From Clostridiales bacterium (GTDB lineage Bacteria; Bacillota; Peptococcia; DRI-13; UBA5745): DNA of 32,515 nucleotides. A model generated the notes under the pieces. It made no database searches and had not been told where the DNA came from. It worked only from the letters and a program-made list of their open reading frames with translations. How positions within the stretch are numbered: the stretch's first letter is position 1; every line of letters begins with the position of its first letter. The stretch covers positions 1 to 32,515 of the forward strand of contig WRIW01000020.1 of the NCBI GenBank assembly GCA_009782505.1, in the 5' to 3' direction. Below, piece by piece: positions 1-8,383 of this stretch. Both the position numbers and the translations under genes were made by a program.

Positions 1-1
1 C

Positions 2-433
2 ATTGGATTGGACGCCGTGTCAAAAGTAGCTGTCCGCAACTTTATAAAAAGAATCAACAAGGAAAACGGCGTAACCGTTGTGTTAACAACACATGATATG
101 GGCGACGTCGAAGCGCTGACCGACCGGGTAATGCTGATCGGCAAGGGAGAAATATTATACGACGGCAGTTTCAATCACATCAAAAGCAAGTACAACACCG
201 TAAATATTCTAACAATAGATTACGACGCGAGCCGGGAATTAATCATACCAGAACATACGACTCTATTATCACATGAAAATGGCAGGGCAGTCTTGTCAGT
301 TGACACAGGAAAAGCGCCTGTTTCCAAGGCGATTAGCCTGTTGACACAAAACCTGACGGTGTACGATATAGCCGTTCAGTCAAGGCCGATAGAGGAAATA
401 ATCGCGGAAGTTTACAAGGAGTTCTCCATATGA
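2..433 (+). CDS. ABC-2 exporter ATP-binding subunit, C-terminal part (cut by window start)
   Basis: The reading frame is open from base 2, so only the C-terminal part of the ATPase is present; Walker A and the signature motif lie outside the window. The visible part starts with the D-loop (GLDAVSK) and then the H-loop switch histidine in TTHDMGDVEAL. A C-terminal extension of about 95 residues follows, as in ATPases of the COG4586 type that pair with DUF990-like permeases. The protein would sit on the cytoplasmic face and drive export by the next two genes. Its stop overlaps the following start (ATGA at 430–433), which implies translational coupling. The substrate cannot be told; relatives are annotated as daunorubicin-resistance-like or multidrug exporters. 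Base composition is clearly more AT-rich than in genes after base 2063. Confidence 0.9.
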   Translation: MGLDAVSKVAVRNFIKRINKENGVTVVLTTHDMGDVEALTDRVMLIGKGEILYDGSFNHIKSKYNTVNILTIDYDASRELIIPEHTTLLSHENGRAVLSVDTGKAPVSKAISLLTQNLTVYDIAVQSRPIEEIIAEVYKEFSI

Positions 434-1233
434 AACCCTATATCTCACTTCTGCAGGTCAGATTTCTGAACGGATTACAATACCGAGCCGCCGCCCTCGG
501 CGGCCTTGCCACGCAATTCTTTTGGGGGATTATGCTCGTATTTATTTACAAAGCATTTTATGGAGGCGCTGCCAGTTCCAATGGTTTTTCATTCCAGGAT
601 CTCGTGTCTTTTGTATGGCTGCAACAGGCCTTTCTCTCTTTTCTATTCTTATATGACTGGGATTCGGAAATGCTTGATATGATAACAACGGGCGGTATTA
701 GTTATGAGTTATGCAGACCGGTGCGCATCTATCAGGTGTGGTATGTCAAGCTCTTGTCCAAGAGATTATCAAGAGGAATACTACGGTTCGCGCCGGTTGT
801 CATATTAGGGTTTATCATGCCGTATCCTTACAATTTATCTTTGCCCGGTAGCCCCGTTTCTCTTTTGTTGTTCATCGTAACATTATTCTTAGGATTATTT
901 CTACTTGTTGCCATATCAATGCTGATATATATTTCTATATTCAAAACAATGTCGCCCATCGGGTCAGTAGGCATATTTAGTATAATCGGTGAGTTTTTCG
1001 CGGGTATGACGATTCCTTTACCGCTTATGCCCTCATGGCTGCAAAACATATGTATGGCTTTGCCCTTTCGCTGGACAGCCGATTTACCATTACGGGTTTA
1101 TTCGGGTAATATAGGGACGCCCGAAGCTATAACAGGAATCGCAATTCAGTCGGTCTGGATCGCTATACTGGTTTTGGCAGGCGCGTTTATTATGAAACGA
1201 ATTACGCGCTTGTCAGTAGTGCAAGGAGGTTGA
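430..1233 (+). CDS. ABC-2 family transporter permease (COG4587-like)
   Basis: A 267-residue integral membrane protein with about six hydrophobic segments, beginning MKPYISLLQVRFLNGLQYR. This N-terminus, with a short amphipathic stretch followed by a Phe/Trp-rich first membrane span, is typical of the permease family encoded beside COG4586 ATPases. The start overlaps the stop of the ATPase gene, and the next permease begins four bases after this stop, so the three genes form one operon. It would form one half of the membrane pore of an exporter. The family call is by pattern recognition and the transported compound is unknown. Confidence 0.88.
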   Translation: MKPYISLLQVRFLNGLQYRAAALGGLATQFFWGIMLVFIYKAFYGGAASSNGFSFQDLVSFVWLQQAFLSFLFLYDWDSEMLDMITTGGISYELCRPVRIYQVWYVKLLSKRLSRGILRFAPVVILGFIMPYPYNLSLPGSPVSLLLFIVTLFLGLFLLVAISMLIYISIFKTMSPIGSVGIFSIIGEFFAGMTIPLPLMPSWLQNICMALPFRWTADLPLRVYSGNIGTPEAITGIAIQSVWIAILVLAGAFIMKRITRLSVVQGG

Positions 1234-1237
1234 GCCG

Positions 1238-2020
1238 GTGAAGCTATATACAAAATATATTTCCTTGCTCCTAAAATCTCAGCTACAGTACAAGGCGTCT
1301 TTCACTATGACTGTGGTTACTCAATTTATTCAGCCTTTTGCGCTATTTGCGGGGATATATTTTTTGTTTCAGCGCTTTGGCAATATACAGGGCTGGACGT
1401 TATATGAGGTTTTCATGTGTTACGCTGTTGTGGGGATCTGCTTCGCCACTTCAACGTGTTTTGCGCGGGGGTTCGATAGTTTCGCCGAAATGATTCGGAC
1501 CGCGTCGTTCGACAGGGTATTGGTTCGCCCGAGGAGTACTGTCCTTCAAATCCTGGGAGCAAGTTTTGATATAAAAAGAATCGGCCATTTTATGCAGTCG
1601 GTTTTCGTGCTGGTTTTAGCGATAATCAGCGCGGATATATCTTGGGATTTAGCAAGGGTTGTTATGCTCGCCAACATGATTTTAGGGGGGAGCGTCATAT
1701 TCTCCGGCGTATATATGCTGCAAGCGGCAGCTGCCTTTTGGACGATCGAAGCCCTTGAAGTCGCTAATATTTTTACTCATGGAATAAAAGAACACGCGAG
1801 TTATCCACTGAACATATTTCCAAAATGGATTACCATTTTGTTTACTTTTATCATTCCGTTCGGAACGATCAATTACATTCCTCTTCAGTATTTACTGGGG
1901 AAAATCGACGGAACCGGTTGGCTATACGCTTTTATACCTTTGCTGGGGTCATTGTTTATCTTTCCATGTATATTGGCTTGGAAGTTTGGCGTTCGCCGGT
2001 ACTCATCGGCAGGGTCATAG
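1238..2020 (+). CDS. ABC-2 family transporter permease (COG3694-like)
   Basis: A 260-residue membrane protein with about six hydrophobic segments, the second permease of the exporter. The start is GTG at 1238, preceded by AAGGAGG (1223–1229) with 8 bases between; no ATG fits better. It starts MKLYTKYISLLLKSQLQYK and contains FASFDRVLVRPRS-like cytosolic sequence, resembling the partner permease of COG4587 proteins. It probably dimerises with the upstream permease. No intrinsic terminator is seen between this gene and the convergent gene ending at 2063. Like its two upstream partners it is AT-richer than the rest of the window, which may indicate separate ancestry. Confidence 0.88.
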   Translation: MKLYTKYISLLLKSQLQYKASFTMTVVTQFIQPFALFAGIYFLFQRFGNIQGWTLYEVFMCYAVVGICFATSTCFARGFDSFAEMIRTASFDRVLVRPRSTVLQILGASFDIKRIGHFMQSVFVLVLAIISADISWDLARVVMLANMILGGSVIFSGVYMLQAAAAFWTIEALEVANIFTHGIKEHASYPLNIFPKWITILFTFIIPFGTINYIPLQYLLGKIDGTGWLYAFIPLLGSLFIFPCILAWKFGVRRYSSAGS

Positions 2021-2062
2021 AATACGCTTTACGATTTAGACAAACATCATTGCCACTCACAT

Positions 2063-4018
2063 TTATAAAGATAGCGCGAGTCGATACGCGGCGTGCACCG
2101 CGCTCATGATATCCCCGGGTGCGGCGTTGTCGCCGACCTGGTAAACTTTCAAGCCGCGCCCCCTGAGCGCGTCCGCCGGCTCATGCCGCGGTCTTTGCCC
2201 GGCGGCGACGACCACGGCTTCGGCGGGCAGAAATTCCGTCGCGCCGCCCTTTTCTATCCATACGCCCTCCGACGTTATTTCCTTGACCCCGGCGCCGGTC
2301 ACGATTCGTACATGGCGGTCTTCCAAGCCGTACATCACCAACTGCTTCGACGCCATGTACATGTCGCCGCCCGCGGCGTCAAGGGCTTCCGCGATAGTGA
2401 CCTGAGCCCCTTTCTCCGCGAGGTATTCCGCCAGCTCGATACCTACCTGGCCGCCGCCGATGACGACGACCCGCCCGGCGTCTATCCCGCGATTATCCAG
2501 CACGTCCCGGGCCAGGAAGACATTATCGCCGTCTACGCCTTTGATGGGCGGCACATGGCTCTCCCCGCCGGCGGCGACGATCACGGCGTCGGGACGGAAG
2601 CCGCAGATGCTTTCCACGTCCGCTTCGCGACCAAGCTCGAGCGTCACGTTGCTCTTCGCAAGCCGGTTTTCAAAGTAAGCGATGATTTTCCTTAGCGAAT
2701 CCTTACGGGGCGGGATTTCAGCTAAGTTCAACGAACCGCCGATTTTCCCGCTTTTCTCCCAAACCGTCACGTCATGCCCTCTGGCGGAAGCGGTGAGCGC
2801 CGCCTCCATGCCTGCCGGGCCGGCGCCGACCACCAGTATCCTTCCCGGTTTCTCAGTCTTGACCAGCCTCAAGCCCGTATCGTCTTCCTGCCCGACGAGA
2901 GGGTTGAGTATGCAGGACATGGGTTTGCCTTTCAGCACATTGCTGTGGCAGCCTATACAACAACTAACGCATGGCCGTACATCCGCGTAGCGCCCGGACT
3001 GAACTTTGTTGACCCATTCCGGGTCGGCGACCAGGGGACGGCCTAAAGTGATCAGGTCGCTTTTCCCCGAGCGGATGATCATTTCCATAAGCACAGGTTC
3101 GCGGATGTGGTTGCCCACCATGACGGGTATGGATACGCCGGCTTTGATGTTTTCCGCCAGAGGGACTAATAAGCCCTCGGGCATACCCGTTGGTATCTGG
3201 GTGGGGAGGATATGCCTCATCTTTAGCACGGGACCGAAGCCGCTGGATACGCTGATGGCGTCGACCCCCGCCTCTTCGAGGCGCCCGGCGATCTCGCGTA
3301 TTTCTTCCGGCGTATTGCCCCCGGCGGGTTCTTCGCCATTCATACGCAGCGTGAATGGGATATCCCCCGTCTCCTTCCTCATCCGCGCCAATACATCCAA
3401 GATAAACCGTAGCCTGTTATCCAGGGAGCCTCCGTAGCGGTCAGTCCGGGTATTTGCCCAGGGGGAAAGGAACTCGCCGCACAGATAAACATGGGCGCAG
3501 TGCAGACCGATGACCTCAAAGCCCGCTTCCGCGCACCTGCGCGCCCCTTGGCCAAACTTCTCGATGATCTCGCCGATCTCATCGATCTCCAGCTCCCGAG
3601 GGACGATGTAGCCCGGTACCGGATGTCCGATCATGGATGGGGCTACCGGCATAAGGCCCCGGGAGGATGATTTCCCCTGGGCGTTTGGCGGCTGCCCCGC
3701 CCTTCTCCCGGCATGGGAGAGCTGTATCGCGGGCACAGAGCCGTTTTTCTTGATTGCCGCGGCTAGCTTGGCGAGCATAGGGATATATTTGTCGTCGTCC
3801 ACAGACACGGGCTCGATGGCGTTGTTTCCCCTGGGGAACTCCACTATGCCGTCCTCTACGCAGATCATGGCGGCGCCGCCTCTGGCCCGGGCGGCGTAGT
3901 ACGCGATGGCGTTCTCCATCACGAAGCCGTCTTTCGCGTAGCTATTGGTCAGGGAGGGCAAAACGACCCTGTTTTTCAGTTCTACTTTGCCGATTTTGAT
4001 TGGAGTGAATAATTGCAC
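2063..4018 (-). CDS. NADH:flavin oxidoreductase, old yellow enzyme type with Fe-S and FAD domains (2-enoate/2,4-dienoyl-CoA reductase family)
   Basis: This 651-residue protein has the FadH/enoate-reductase architecture. An FMN-binding TIM barrel (about residues 1–340) begins MQLFTPIKIGKVELKNRVV and carries the barrel motif HCAHVYLCGEFLSP. Four cysteines, C350, C353, C357 and C369, fit the C-x2-C-x3-C-x11-C 4Fe-4S pattern of FadH; C354 is an extra one. Two dinucleotide-binding motifs follow: GAGPAG for FAD and GGGQVG for NAD(P)H. Family members reduce activated C=C bonds of enoates, dienoyl-CoA esters or related electrophiles; the substrate here is not known. The start is GTG at 4018 with AAGGGGGAAG five bases upstream. 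It is divergent from the molybdenum hydroxylase operon, so the two may serve one catabolic route, but that is inference. Confidence 0.92.
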   Translation of the reverse strand: MQLFTPIKIGKVELKNRVVLPSLTNSYAKDGFVMENAIAYYAARARGGAAMICVEDGIVEFPRGNNAIEPVSVDDDKYIPMLAKLAAAIKKNGSVPAIQLSHAGRRAGQPPNAQGKSSSRGLMPVAPSMIGHPVPGYIVPRELEIDEIGEIIEKFGQGARRCAEAGFEVIGLHCAHVYLCGEFLSPWANTRTDRYGGSLDNRLRFILDVLARMRKETGDIPFTLRMNGEEPAGGNTPEEIREIAGRLEEAGVDAISVSSGFGPVLKMRHILPTQIPTGMPEGLLVPLAENIKAGVSIPVMVGNHIREPVLMEMIIRSGKSDLITLGRPLVADPEWVNKVQSGRYADVRPCVSCCIGCHSNVLKGKPMSCILNPLVGQEDDTGLRLVKTEKPGRILVVGAGPAGMEAALTASARGHDVTVWEKSGKIGGSLNLAEIPPRKDSLRKIIAYFENRLAKSNVTLELGREADVESICGFRPDAVIVAAGGESHVPPIKGVDGDNVFLARDVLDNRGIDAGRVVVIGGGQVGIELAEYLAEKGAQVTIAEALDAAGGDMYMASKQLVMYGLEDRHVRIVTGAGVKEITSEGVWIEKGGATEFLPAEAVVVAAGQRPRHEPADALRGRGLKVYQVGDNAAPGDIMSAVHAAYRLALSL

Positions 4019-4041
4019 AAAACTTCCCCCTTATGTTCATC

Positions 4042-4047
4042 ATTATA
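4042..4047 (-). promoter_or_regulatory. Candidate -10 element for the flavoprotein reductase gene
   Basis: On the minus strand the bases read TATAAT, a perfect -10 hexamer, 24 bases upstream of the GTG start at 4018. No good -35 hexamer stands 16–18 bases further upstream (the region reads GGGCAA), so this is a partial match only. Confidence 0.4.
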
Positions 4048-4058
4048 ACCGAAAACTC

Positions 4059-4087
4059 TTGCCTTTGCCCATCTAAAATGATATATT
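4059..4087 (+). promoter_or_regulatory. Candidate promoter of the molybdenum hydroxylase operon
   Basis: TTGCCT (4059–4064), a 17-base spacer and TATATT (4082–4087) fit a sigma-A-type promoter. Transcription would start near 4094 and give a leader of about 100 bases before the ATG at 4195, containing the stem described at 4105–4176. Confidence 0.45.
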
Positions 4088-4104
4088 AATAATAGTAACC
4101 ATTA

Positions 4105-4176
4105 GCATCTAAAAAGTTGATGTCTTTTGCGGAAAAACGCCCCCGCAAACCATTATGCTTTTTAGGTGCTTTTTTT
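4105..4176 (+). promoter_or_regulatory. Structured leader with terminator-like stem before the molybdenum hydroxylase operon
   Basis: GCATCTAAAAAG (4105–4116) pairs with CTTTTTAGGTGC (4158–4169) over 12 positions with one G·T pair, and seven T residues follow directly (4170–4176). Inside it TTTGCGG (4126–4132) pairs with CCGCAAA (4143–4149). The ribosome site AAAGGAGG (4177–4184) comes right after the T run. A stem plus T tract between promoter and first gene suggests transcription attenuation or a ligand-sensing leader. I could not match it to a known riboswitch class. Confidence 0.5.
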
Positions 4177-4194
4177 AAAGGAGGATGGTTATCT

Positions 4195-5052
4195 ATGGAC
4201 TACATCATGCCAAAAACAGTACAGGAAGCGATCCAGGCGCTGGCGGGGGCTAAGGGGAAAGGCCGCGCCATAGCCGGAGGGACCGACGCCCTCCTCGACT
4301 TGGAGGAGGGCAAATACTCAACAGAGCTGCTGGTAGACGTCACAGGGATACCGGAACTAAGGGAAATCAAGTGCGAGTATGATATGCTCGTCATCGGCGC
4401 CGCCGCCTGTATGACGGACATATCCCGCTCCAGCCTCGTCAGGAAGTATGCCCCGTCCCTGGCGGAAGCGGCGGCGGCCGTGGGCTCGCGCCAGATAGGT
4501 AACGCGGCTACCTTAGCCGGAAACGTCGTGTCCGCCCAACCCGCAGCCGATGGCGCGATGGCTTTAGCCACGCTGGAGCCGGAGTTCATCATCGAAGGCC
4601 TGGATGGCTGGCGGGCAGCGACGATGGCGGAGATGTACGCCGGCTTTGGCCGGAGCTGCGTAGGCAGTACAAGAGAGGTCTTGACCTTCATCAAAGTCCC
4701 CTGTCTGAAGGAAGGCGAGGCGTCGGCCTTTACCCGGCTTGAGATGAGGAAGGCGCTGGCGTTGCCTATGCTGAACGTATCGGCTGCGGCGAAACTATGC
4801 GACGGGGTATTCGAATGGGTACGGATAGCCATGGGGCCTGTGGGCGTGGGCCCGGTCAGGGCGGCGACGGCTGAGAAATGGCTGGCGCGGAAAGAGGCGT
4901 CGGCGGAGAATATCAGAAAAGCCGCGCGGTTGGCTTTGAAAGACGCCAATCCCAGAAGCAGCCCCCTCCGGGGGTCGAGGGAGTATCGCATGCAAACGCT
5001 GCCGGTGATGGTGGAGCGGGCTTTGACCAGCCTAGGCTTGGAGGTGCTGTAA
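4195..5052 (+). CDS. Molybdenum hydroxylase FAD-binding subunit (xanthine dehydrogenase/CoxM family)
   Basis: This is the medium subunit that carries FAD and passes electrons from the 2Fe-2S subunit to the final acceptor. I take the start at ATG 4195, behind AAAGGAGG, giving 285 residues (MDYIMPKTVQEAIQAL...). The frame is open further upstream to 4117, but that part overlaps the leader stem. The FAD-binding motif AIAGGTDALLD is near residue 30. The second flavin motif, GSRQIGNAATLAGNVVSAQP, is near residue 100, with P and AAD following as in the family. The length matches the usual 270–300 residues. The stop TAA abuts the ATG of the 2Fe-2S subunit gene, so it is the first gene of a tightly coupled three-gene operon. 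Confidence 0.95.
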   Translation: MDYIMPKTVQEAIQALAGAKGKGRAIAGGTDALLDLEEGKYSTELLVDVTGIPELREIKCEYDMLVIGAAACMTDISRSSLVRKYAPSLAEAAAAVGSRQIGNAATLAGNVVSAQPAADGAMALATLEPEFIIEGLDGWRAATMAEMYAGFGRSCVGSTREVLTFIKVPCLKEGEASAFTRLEMRKALALPMLNVSAAAKLCDGVFEWVRIAMGPVGVGPVRAATAEKWLARKEASAENIRKAARLALKDANPRSSPLRGSREYRMQTLPVMVERALTSLGLEVL

Positions 5053-5529
5053 ATGATAAAAAGGATACGGTTTCACCTGAACGGGGAGAAAAAGGAGATC
5101 GAAGCGGATGTATCCCTCAGCCTGCTGGACGTCCTGAGAGACGTACTGGGCATGACCGGTACGAAACATGGCTGCGGCAAAGGCGAATGCGGCGCTTGCA
5201 CGGTGATCGTAAACGGGAAGGCCGTGAACTCATGCCTCTTCCCCATTATGAAGGCGGAAGGCGCGGAGGTGCTGACGGTAGAAGGGCTGCAGAAGGGCGG
5301 CGAGCTGCATCCGATACAGCAGGCGTTCATCGACAAGGGCGCGGTCCAATGCGGATATTGTACCCCGGGGATGCTCCTGAGCGCCAAGGCGCTGCTGGAT
5401 GAGAACCCGTCTCCCACGCGGCTTGAAGTGAAGGCGGCTATCGGCGGAAATATTTGCCGCTGCACAGGTTACGTCAAGATCGAGGAAGCCATACTGAGCG
5501 CCGCCGAGCTGATCAAGGAGGGAAGATGA
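5053..5529 (+). CDS. Molybdenum hydroxylase 2Fe-2S subunit (CoxS/XdhC-type)
   Basis: This small subunit of 158 residues holds two 2Fe-2S clusters that relay electrons from the molybdenum site to FAD. The N-terminal plant-ferredoxin-like cluster motif is CGKGECGACTVIVNGKAVNSC in outline (Cys spacing C-x4-C-x2-C-x11-C). The C-terminal helical domain has CGYCTPGM and ICRCTGY, the second cluster. All eight expected cysteines are visible. The start ATG at 5053 directly follows the stop of the FAD subunit. The stop TGA overlaps the ATG of the large subunit gene. The family assignment is secure; the oxidised substrate is not. Confidence 0.96.
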   Translation: MIKRIRFHLNGEKKEIEADVSLSLLDVLRDVLGMTGTKHGCGKGECGACTVIVNGKAVNSCLFPIMKAEGAEVLTVEGLQKGGELHPIQQAFIDKGAVQCGYCTPGMLLSAKALLDENPSPTRLEVKAAIGGNICRCTGYVKIEEAILSAAELIKEGR

Positions 5530-7775
5530 ACATGTACAATTATGTAGGGAAAAGCCTCCCCCGCCAGGACGGCTACGATAAAGTCACCGGCGCGGGGGTA
5601 TTTACCCACGACGTCCGCCTGCCGGATATGCTTCACGCCAAGGTGCTGCGCAGCCCCCACGCCCACGCCCGGATACTGTCTATCGACACTTCCGAAGCCC
5701 TGGCTCTGGAAGGCGTGAGGGCGGTGGTCACCTGGGAAAACTCGCCCAGGGTGCTGTTTAACGCCTCCGATGCTCACACCGGGACTATGCCGCCAAATAA
5801 GCCTGTACTGGATCAGTATGTATTTGATAATGTGGTGCGCTATGTCGGCGACGAGGTGGCGGCGGTGGCTGCCCTCACCCCCGGCCTCGCGGAGAAGGCC
5901 TGCGGGCTCATCAAGGTAGAGTACGAGGTGCTCCCGGCTGTATTCGACCCCCTGGAAGCGATGGAGGAGGGCGCCCCGGACGTCCACAAAACGGAGCTTA
6001 AGAATACCCCCGTCCCGCCTTTTCAGATCGCCATCGGCAACTTTCAGGAAGCCTACGAAAGTAGCGAATACAAAGTCGACGTGTCCATGAAAGTACCGGT
6101 GCAGAAGCACGCCCAGCTTGAGACCAACGCCGCCGTGGCCGACTACCGGGACGGGCGCCTGACCGTGTACTCGACTACCCAAAGCGTGCATCCCACGAAG
6201 CAGATACTGGCCCTGATCATGGGTATGCCGGAGAGCAAAGTCAGGGTGCTGAACCCGCCTTATGTGGGCGGCGCCTTCGGGGTGCGCTGCGGCCTCAGCG
6301 CGAAAGCGGAGCCCATCGCGGCGATACTGTCGCGGATGGCGAATAAGCCCGTCCGCTGCGTATACGACCGGGAGGAGGACTTCATCGCCAGCGATTCCAG
6401 GCATAGCGGGTACCTGCAGGCGAAGCTAGGGGCCGATAAGGACGGCGTGTTTCAGGCCCTGGAGATCAGGGGCGTGCTGAATAAGGGCGCGTATACGAGC
6501 TTTGGGGTCGAGGTGGTCGGGGTCATGTGCGCCATGAGCCTGGCTATCTATCGCGTGCCAAATGTCGCCTGCCACGGCAGGACCGTCTATACCAATGTCC
6601 AGGCGGGGGGCGCCATGCGCGGTTTCGGGAATCCCCAGGGCACGGCTGTGGTAGAGATGGCCGTGGACGCCATGGCGAAAAAGCTGAATATGGATCCCAA
6701 GGAGATACGGTTGAAAAATATCCTGGAGGCTGGCGACCCGTGGTGCCTGCCTTTCATGAATTCATCCACAGCCCTGGCGGAGTGTATAGAGAAAGCGGCG
6801 GAGAGGATCAAATGGAGCGAAAAGAGGAATGCTTTTAAAGCAGGGAAGATACGCCGGGGCGTGGGGCTCGCAGTGGGCAACCATGTGAGCAATGCCTGGC
6901 CCTTCTGCGTGGACTTCGACAGCGTATACTTGCGGCTTGAAGCCGACGGCTCGCTTCAGCTGGCTACCGGCGTCCCCGATATAGGGCAGGGCTCCGGCAC
7001 GACGCTGATGCAGGTGGCCGCCGAGGCATTAGGCAGCGAGTTTGAGACGGTAGCCATTACATTTTCCGATACCGAAACGACGCCATTTGACGTGGGAAGC
7101 CACGCCAGCCGCACGCTTTATGCCGTGGGGATATGCATCCTGGAGGCGGCGAAAGACCTGAAGCGGCAGGTGCTTGAGTATACCGCGGCCATGTGGGGAG
7201 CCCGGGCTGAGGACCTTACCCTCGAAAGGGGCGTGATCCGGGGCGCCGGGGGGGAGACGCCGCTGCGGGAGCTGTGCCGCGAAGCCCACCTTTTATCAAA
7301 GGAGTTTATCGCCGTAGGCAGGACCACGCCTCCCAACGCCCCTTCCTGGCACGCCCACGCGGCGGAAGTCGAAGTGGATACGGAGACCGGCATGGTGCGC
7401 GTCGTCAAGTATGTCGCCGCCCACGACTGCGGGACGGCGGTGAATCCGCAGATCGTGGAAGGCCAGATCGAGGGGGGCGTCGCCATGGGTATCGGTTACG
7501 CCCTGCGGGAAGAGATCGTCCGGGACGAAGAAGGCGTCCCTTACAACAATGGCTATCACAAGTATATGCTTGCCACAGCGGGGGATATGCCCGAGATAGA
7601 GGCGATCATCGTGGAGTGCAGCGACGGCAGCGGCCCCTTTGGCGCGAAAGGCGTAGGGGAAAGCGCCATGGTGCCGTCGGCCCCGGCTATACTTGCCGCT
7701 GTGGAGGACGCCGTAGGGGTGCGCTACGGGGAAATGCCCCTGACGCCGGAAAGGGTGTTGAACGGCTTGCGCTAA
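5526..7775 (+). CDS. Molybdenum hydroxylase large subunit, molybdopterin-binding (xanthine dehydrogenase family)
   Basis: This catalytic subunit of 749 residues hydroxylates an aromatic heterocycle, purine or aldehyde using water. The N-terminal a/b hammerhead domain starts GKSLPRQDGYDKVTG. Cofactor motifs are GGAFGVRCG, AMRGFGNPQG, VPDIGQGSGTT and, near the C-terminus, GAKGVGESAMVPSAPA, which holds the catalytic Glu. The residue after GGAFGVR is Cys, not the Glu of mammalian xanthine oxidase (GGGFGGKE), so purine specificity is not assured. The start ATG at 5526 overlaps the previous stop; ATG at 5532 is an alternative with better spacing to AAGGAGG (5515–5521). No cofactor-sulfuration or insertion gene (XdhC/MocA type) lies in the operon. 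The gene ends 28 bases before the convergent tlpA-like gene and no terminator is seen. Confidence 0.95.
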   Translation: MNMYNYVGKSLPRQDGYDKVTGAGVFTHDVRLPDMLHAKVLRSPHAHARILSIDTSEALALEGVRAVVTWENSPRVLFNASDAHTGTMPPNKPVLDQYVFDNVVRYVGDEVAAVAALTPGLAEKACGLIKVEYEVLPAVFDPLEAMEEGAPDVHKTELKNTPVPPFQIAIGNFQEAYESSEYKVDVSMKVPVQKHAQLETNAAVADYRDGRLTVYSTTQSVHPTKQILALIMGMPESKVRVLNPPYVGGAFGVRCGLSAKAEPIAAILSRMANKPVRCVYDREEDFIASDSRHSGYLQAKLGADKDGVFQALEIRGVLNKGAYTSFGVEVVGVMCAMSLAIYRVPNVACHGRTVYTNVQAGGAMRGFGNPQGTAVVEMAVDAMAKKLNMDPKEIRLKNILEAGDPWCLPFMNSSTALAECIEKAAERIKWSEKRNAFKAGKIRRGVGLAVGNHVSNAWPFCVDFDSVYLRLEADGSLQLATGVPDIGQGSGTTLMQVAAEALGSEFETVAITFSDTETTPFDVGSHASRTLYAVGICILEAAKDLKRQVLEYTAAMWGARAEDLTLERGVIRGAGGETPLRELCREAHLLSKEFIAVGRTTPPNAPSWHAHAAEVEVDTETGMVRVVKYVAAHDCGTAVNPQIVEGQIEGGVAMGIGYALREEIVRDEEGVPYNNGYHKYMLATAGDMPEIEAIIVECSDGSGPFGAKGVGESAMVPSAPAILAAVEDAVGVRYGEMPLTPERVLNGLR

Positions 7776-7802
7776 TGAGGAGTACTAACATGGCGTAGTC
7801 GG

Positions 7803-8369
7803 CTAAGGACGCCGCTTGCCCCCGGCTTCTATCGTCATATCGATCCCCTGGCCAAGAAGCGCCGCGTCGATGGCGCCTCTTGTGTAAGCAACGAAGTATC
7901 CATATTTGTCGATAAAGAAAGTCATGGGGATGGAGCTCACGCCATAGGCTTCCGCCGCGTCGAGGTCAAGGTCAAAGTAAGCCGGGAAATCGAAGCCCCC
8001 GTCCAGGAGGAAAGCTTCCGCGGTTTTTTGCGTTTCCCTTTTGCCGTCCGTCACGTTGACCATCATAAACAACACCTCGCCCTGCTTGTCCCGCCACACA
8101 TCATTGAAGTCCGGGAGCTCGCTGACGCAAGGCGGGCACCAACTGGTCCAGAAGTTAACGACCACCGGCGTTCCGCGGTGGTCTGACAGCCTGACTTCGC
8201 TGCCGGAAGAGTCATAGACCAGAAAGTCGTATGCCAGAATCAATTCTTCCTCAGGATAAGTCGGCTGATTGCTCTTGGAAGCAAAAGCTTTATACGCTAT
8301 GCCGGCGCCGGACAGGAGTAGAATCATGACCGCTAAAGTGACCAGCGGCTTTGTGCGGTTTAGTTTCAT
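7803..8369 (-). CDS. TlpA-family membrane-anchored thiol-disulfide oxidoreductase
   Basis: A 188-residue protein with an N-terminal signal anchor (about residues 8–27, LVTLAVMILLLSGAGIAY) followed by an extracytoplasmic thioredoxin fold. The redox site is WCPPC (Cys78 and Cys81) in VVNFWTSWCPPC, and the cis-Pro loop reads SIPMTFFID. Such proteins reduce apocytochrome c or other exported cysteines using electrons passed through CcdA. I choose ATG 8369 because AAGGGGG stands five bases upstream; an in-frame ATG at 8384 overlaps the ccdA stop but has no ribosome site. The preceding ccdA gene makes a functional pair. Confidence 0.92.
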   Translation of the reverse strand: MKLNRTKPLVTLAVMILLLSGAGIAYKAFASKSNQPTYPEEELILAYDFLVYDSSGSEVRLSDHRGTPVVVNFWTSWCPPCVSELPDFNDVWRDKQGEVLFMMVNVTDGKRETQKTAEAFLLDGGFDFPAYFDLDLDAAEAYGVSSIPMTFFIDKYGYFVAYTRGAIDAALLGQGIDMTIEAGGKRRP

Positions 8370-8383
8370 CGTATCCCCCTTCA

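Noticed and set aside
2093-2695. 200-residue plus-strand open frame opposite the flavoprotein reductase gene
   Set aside because: It is antisense to conserved FAD- and NAD(P)H-binding motifs, has biased composition and no family likeness; it arises from GC-rich codon use on the other strand.
4200-4991. 263-residue minus-strand open frame over the FAD subunit gene
   Set aside because: It lies fully antisense to a gene with clear FAD motifs and has no recognisable domain or ribosome site.
5469-6404. 311-residue minus-strand open frame over the molybdenum hydroxylase large subunit
   Set aside because: It is the antisense shadow of a conserved catalytic subunit; the His/Arg-rich composition is typical of such shadows.
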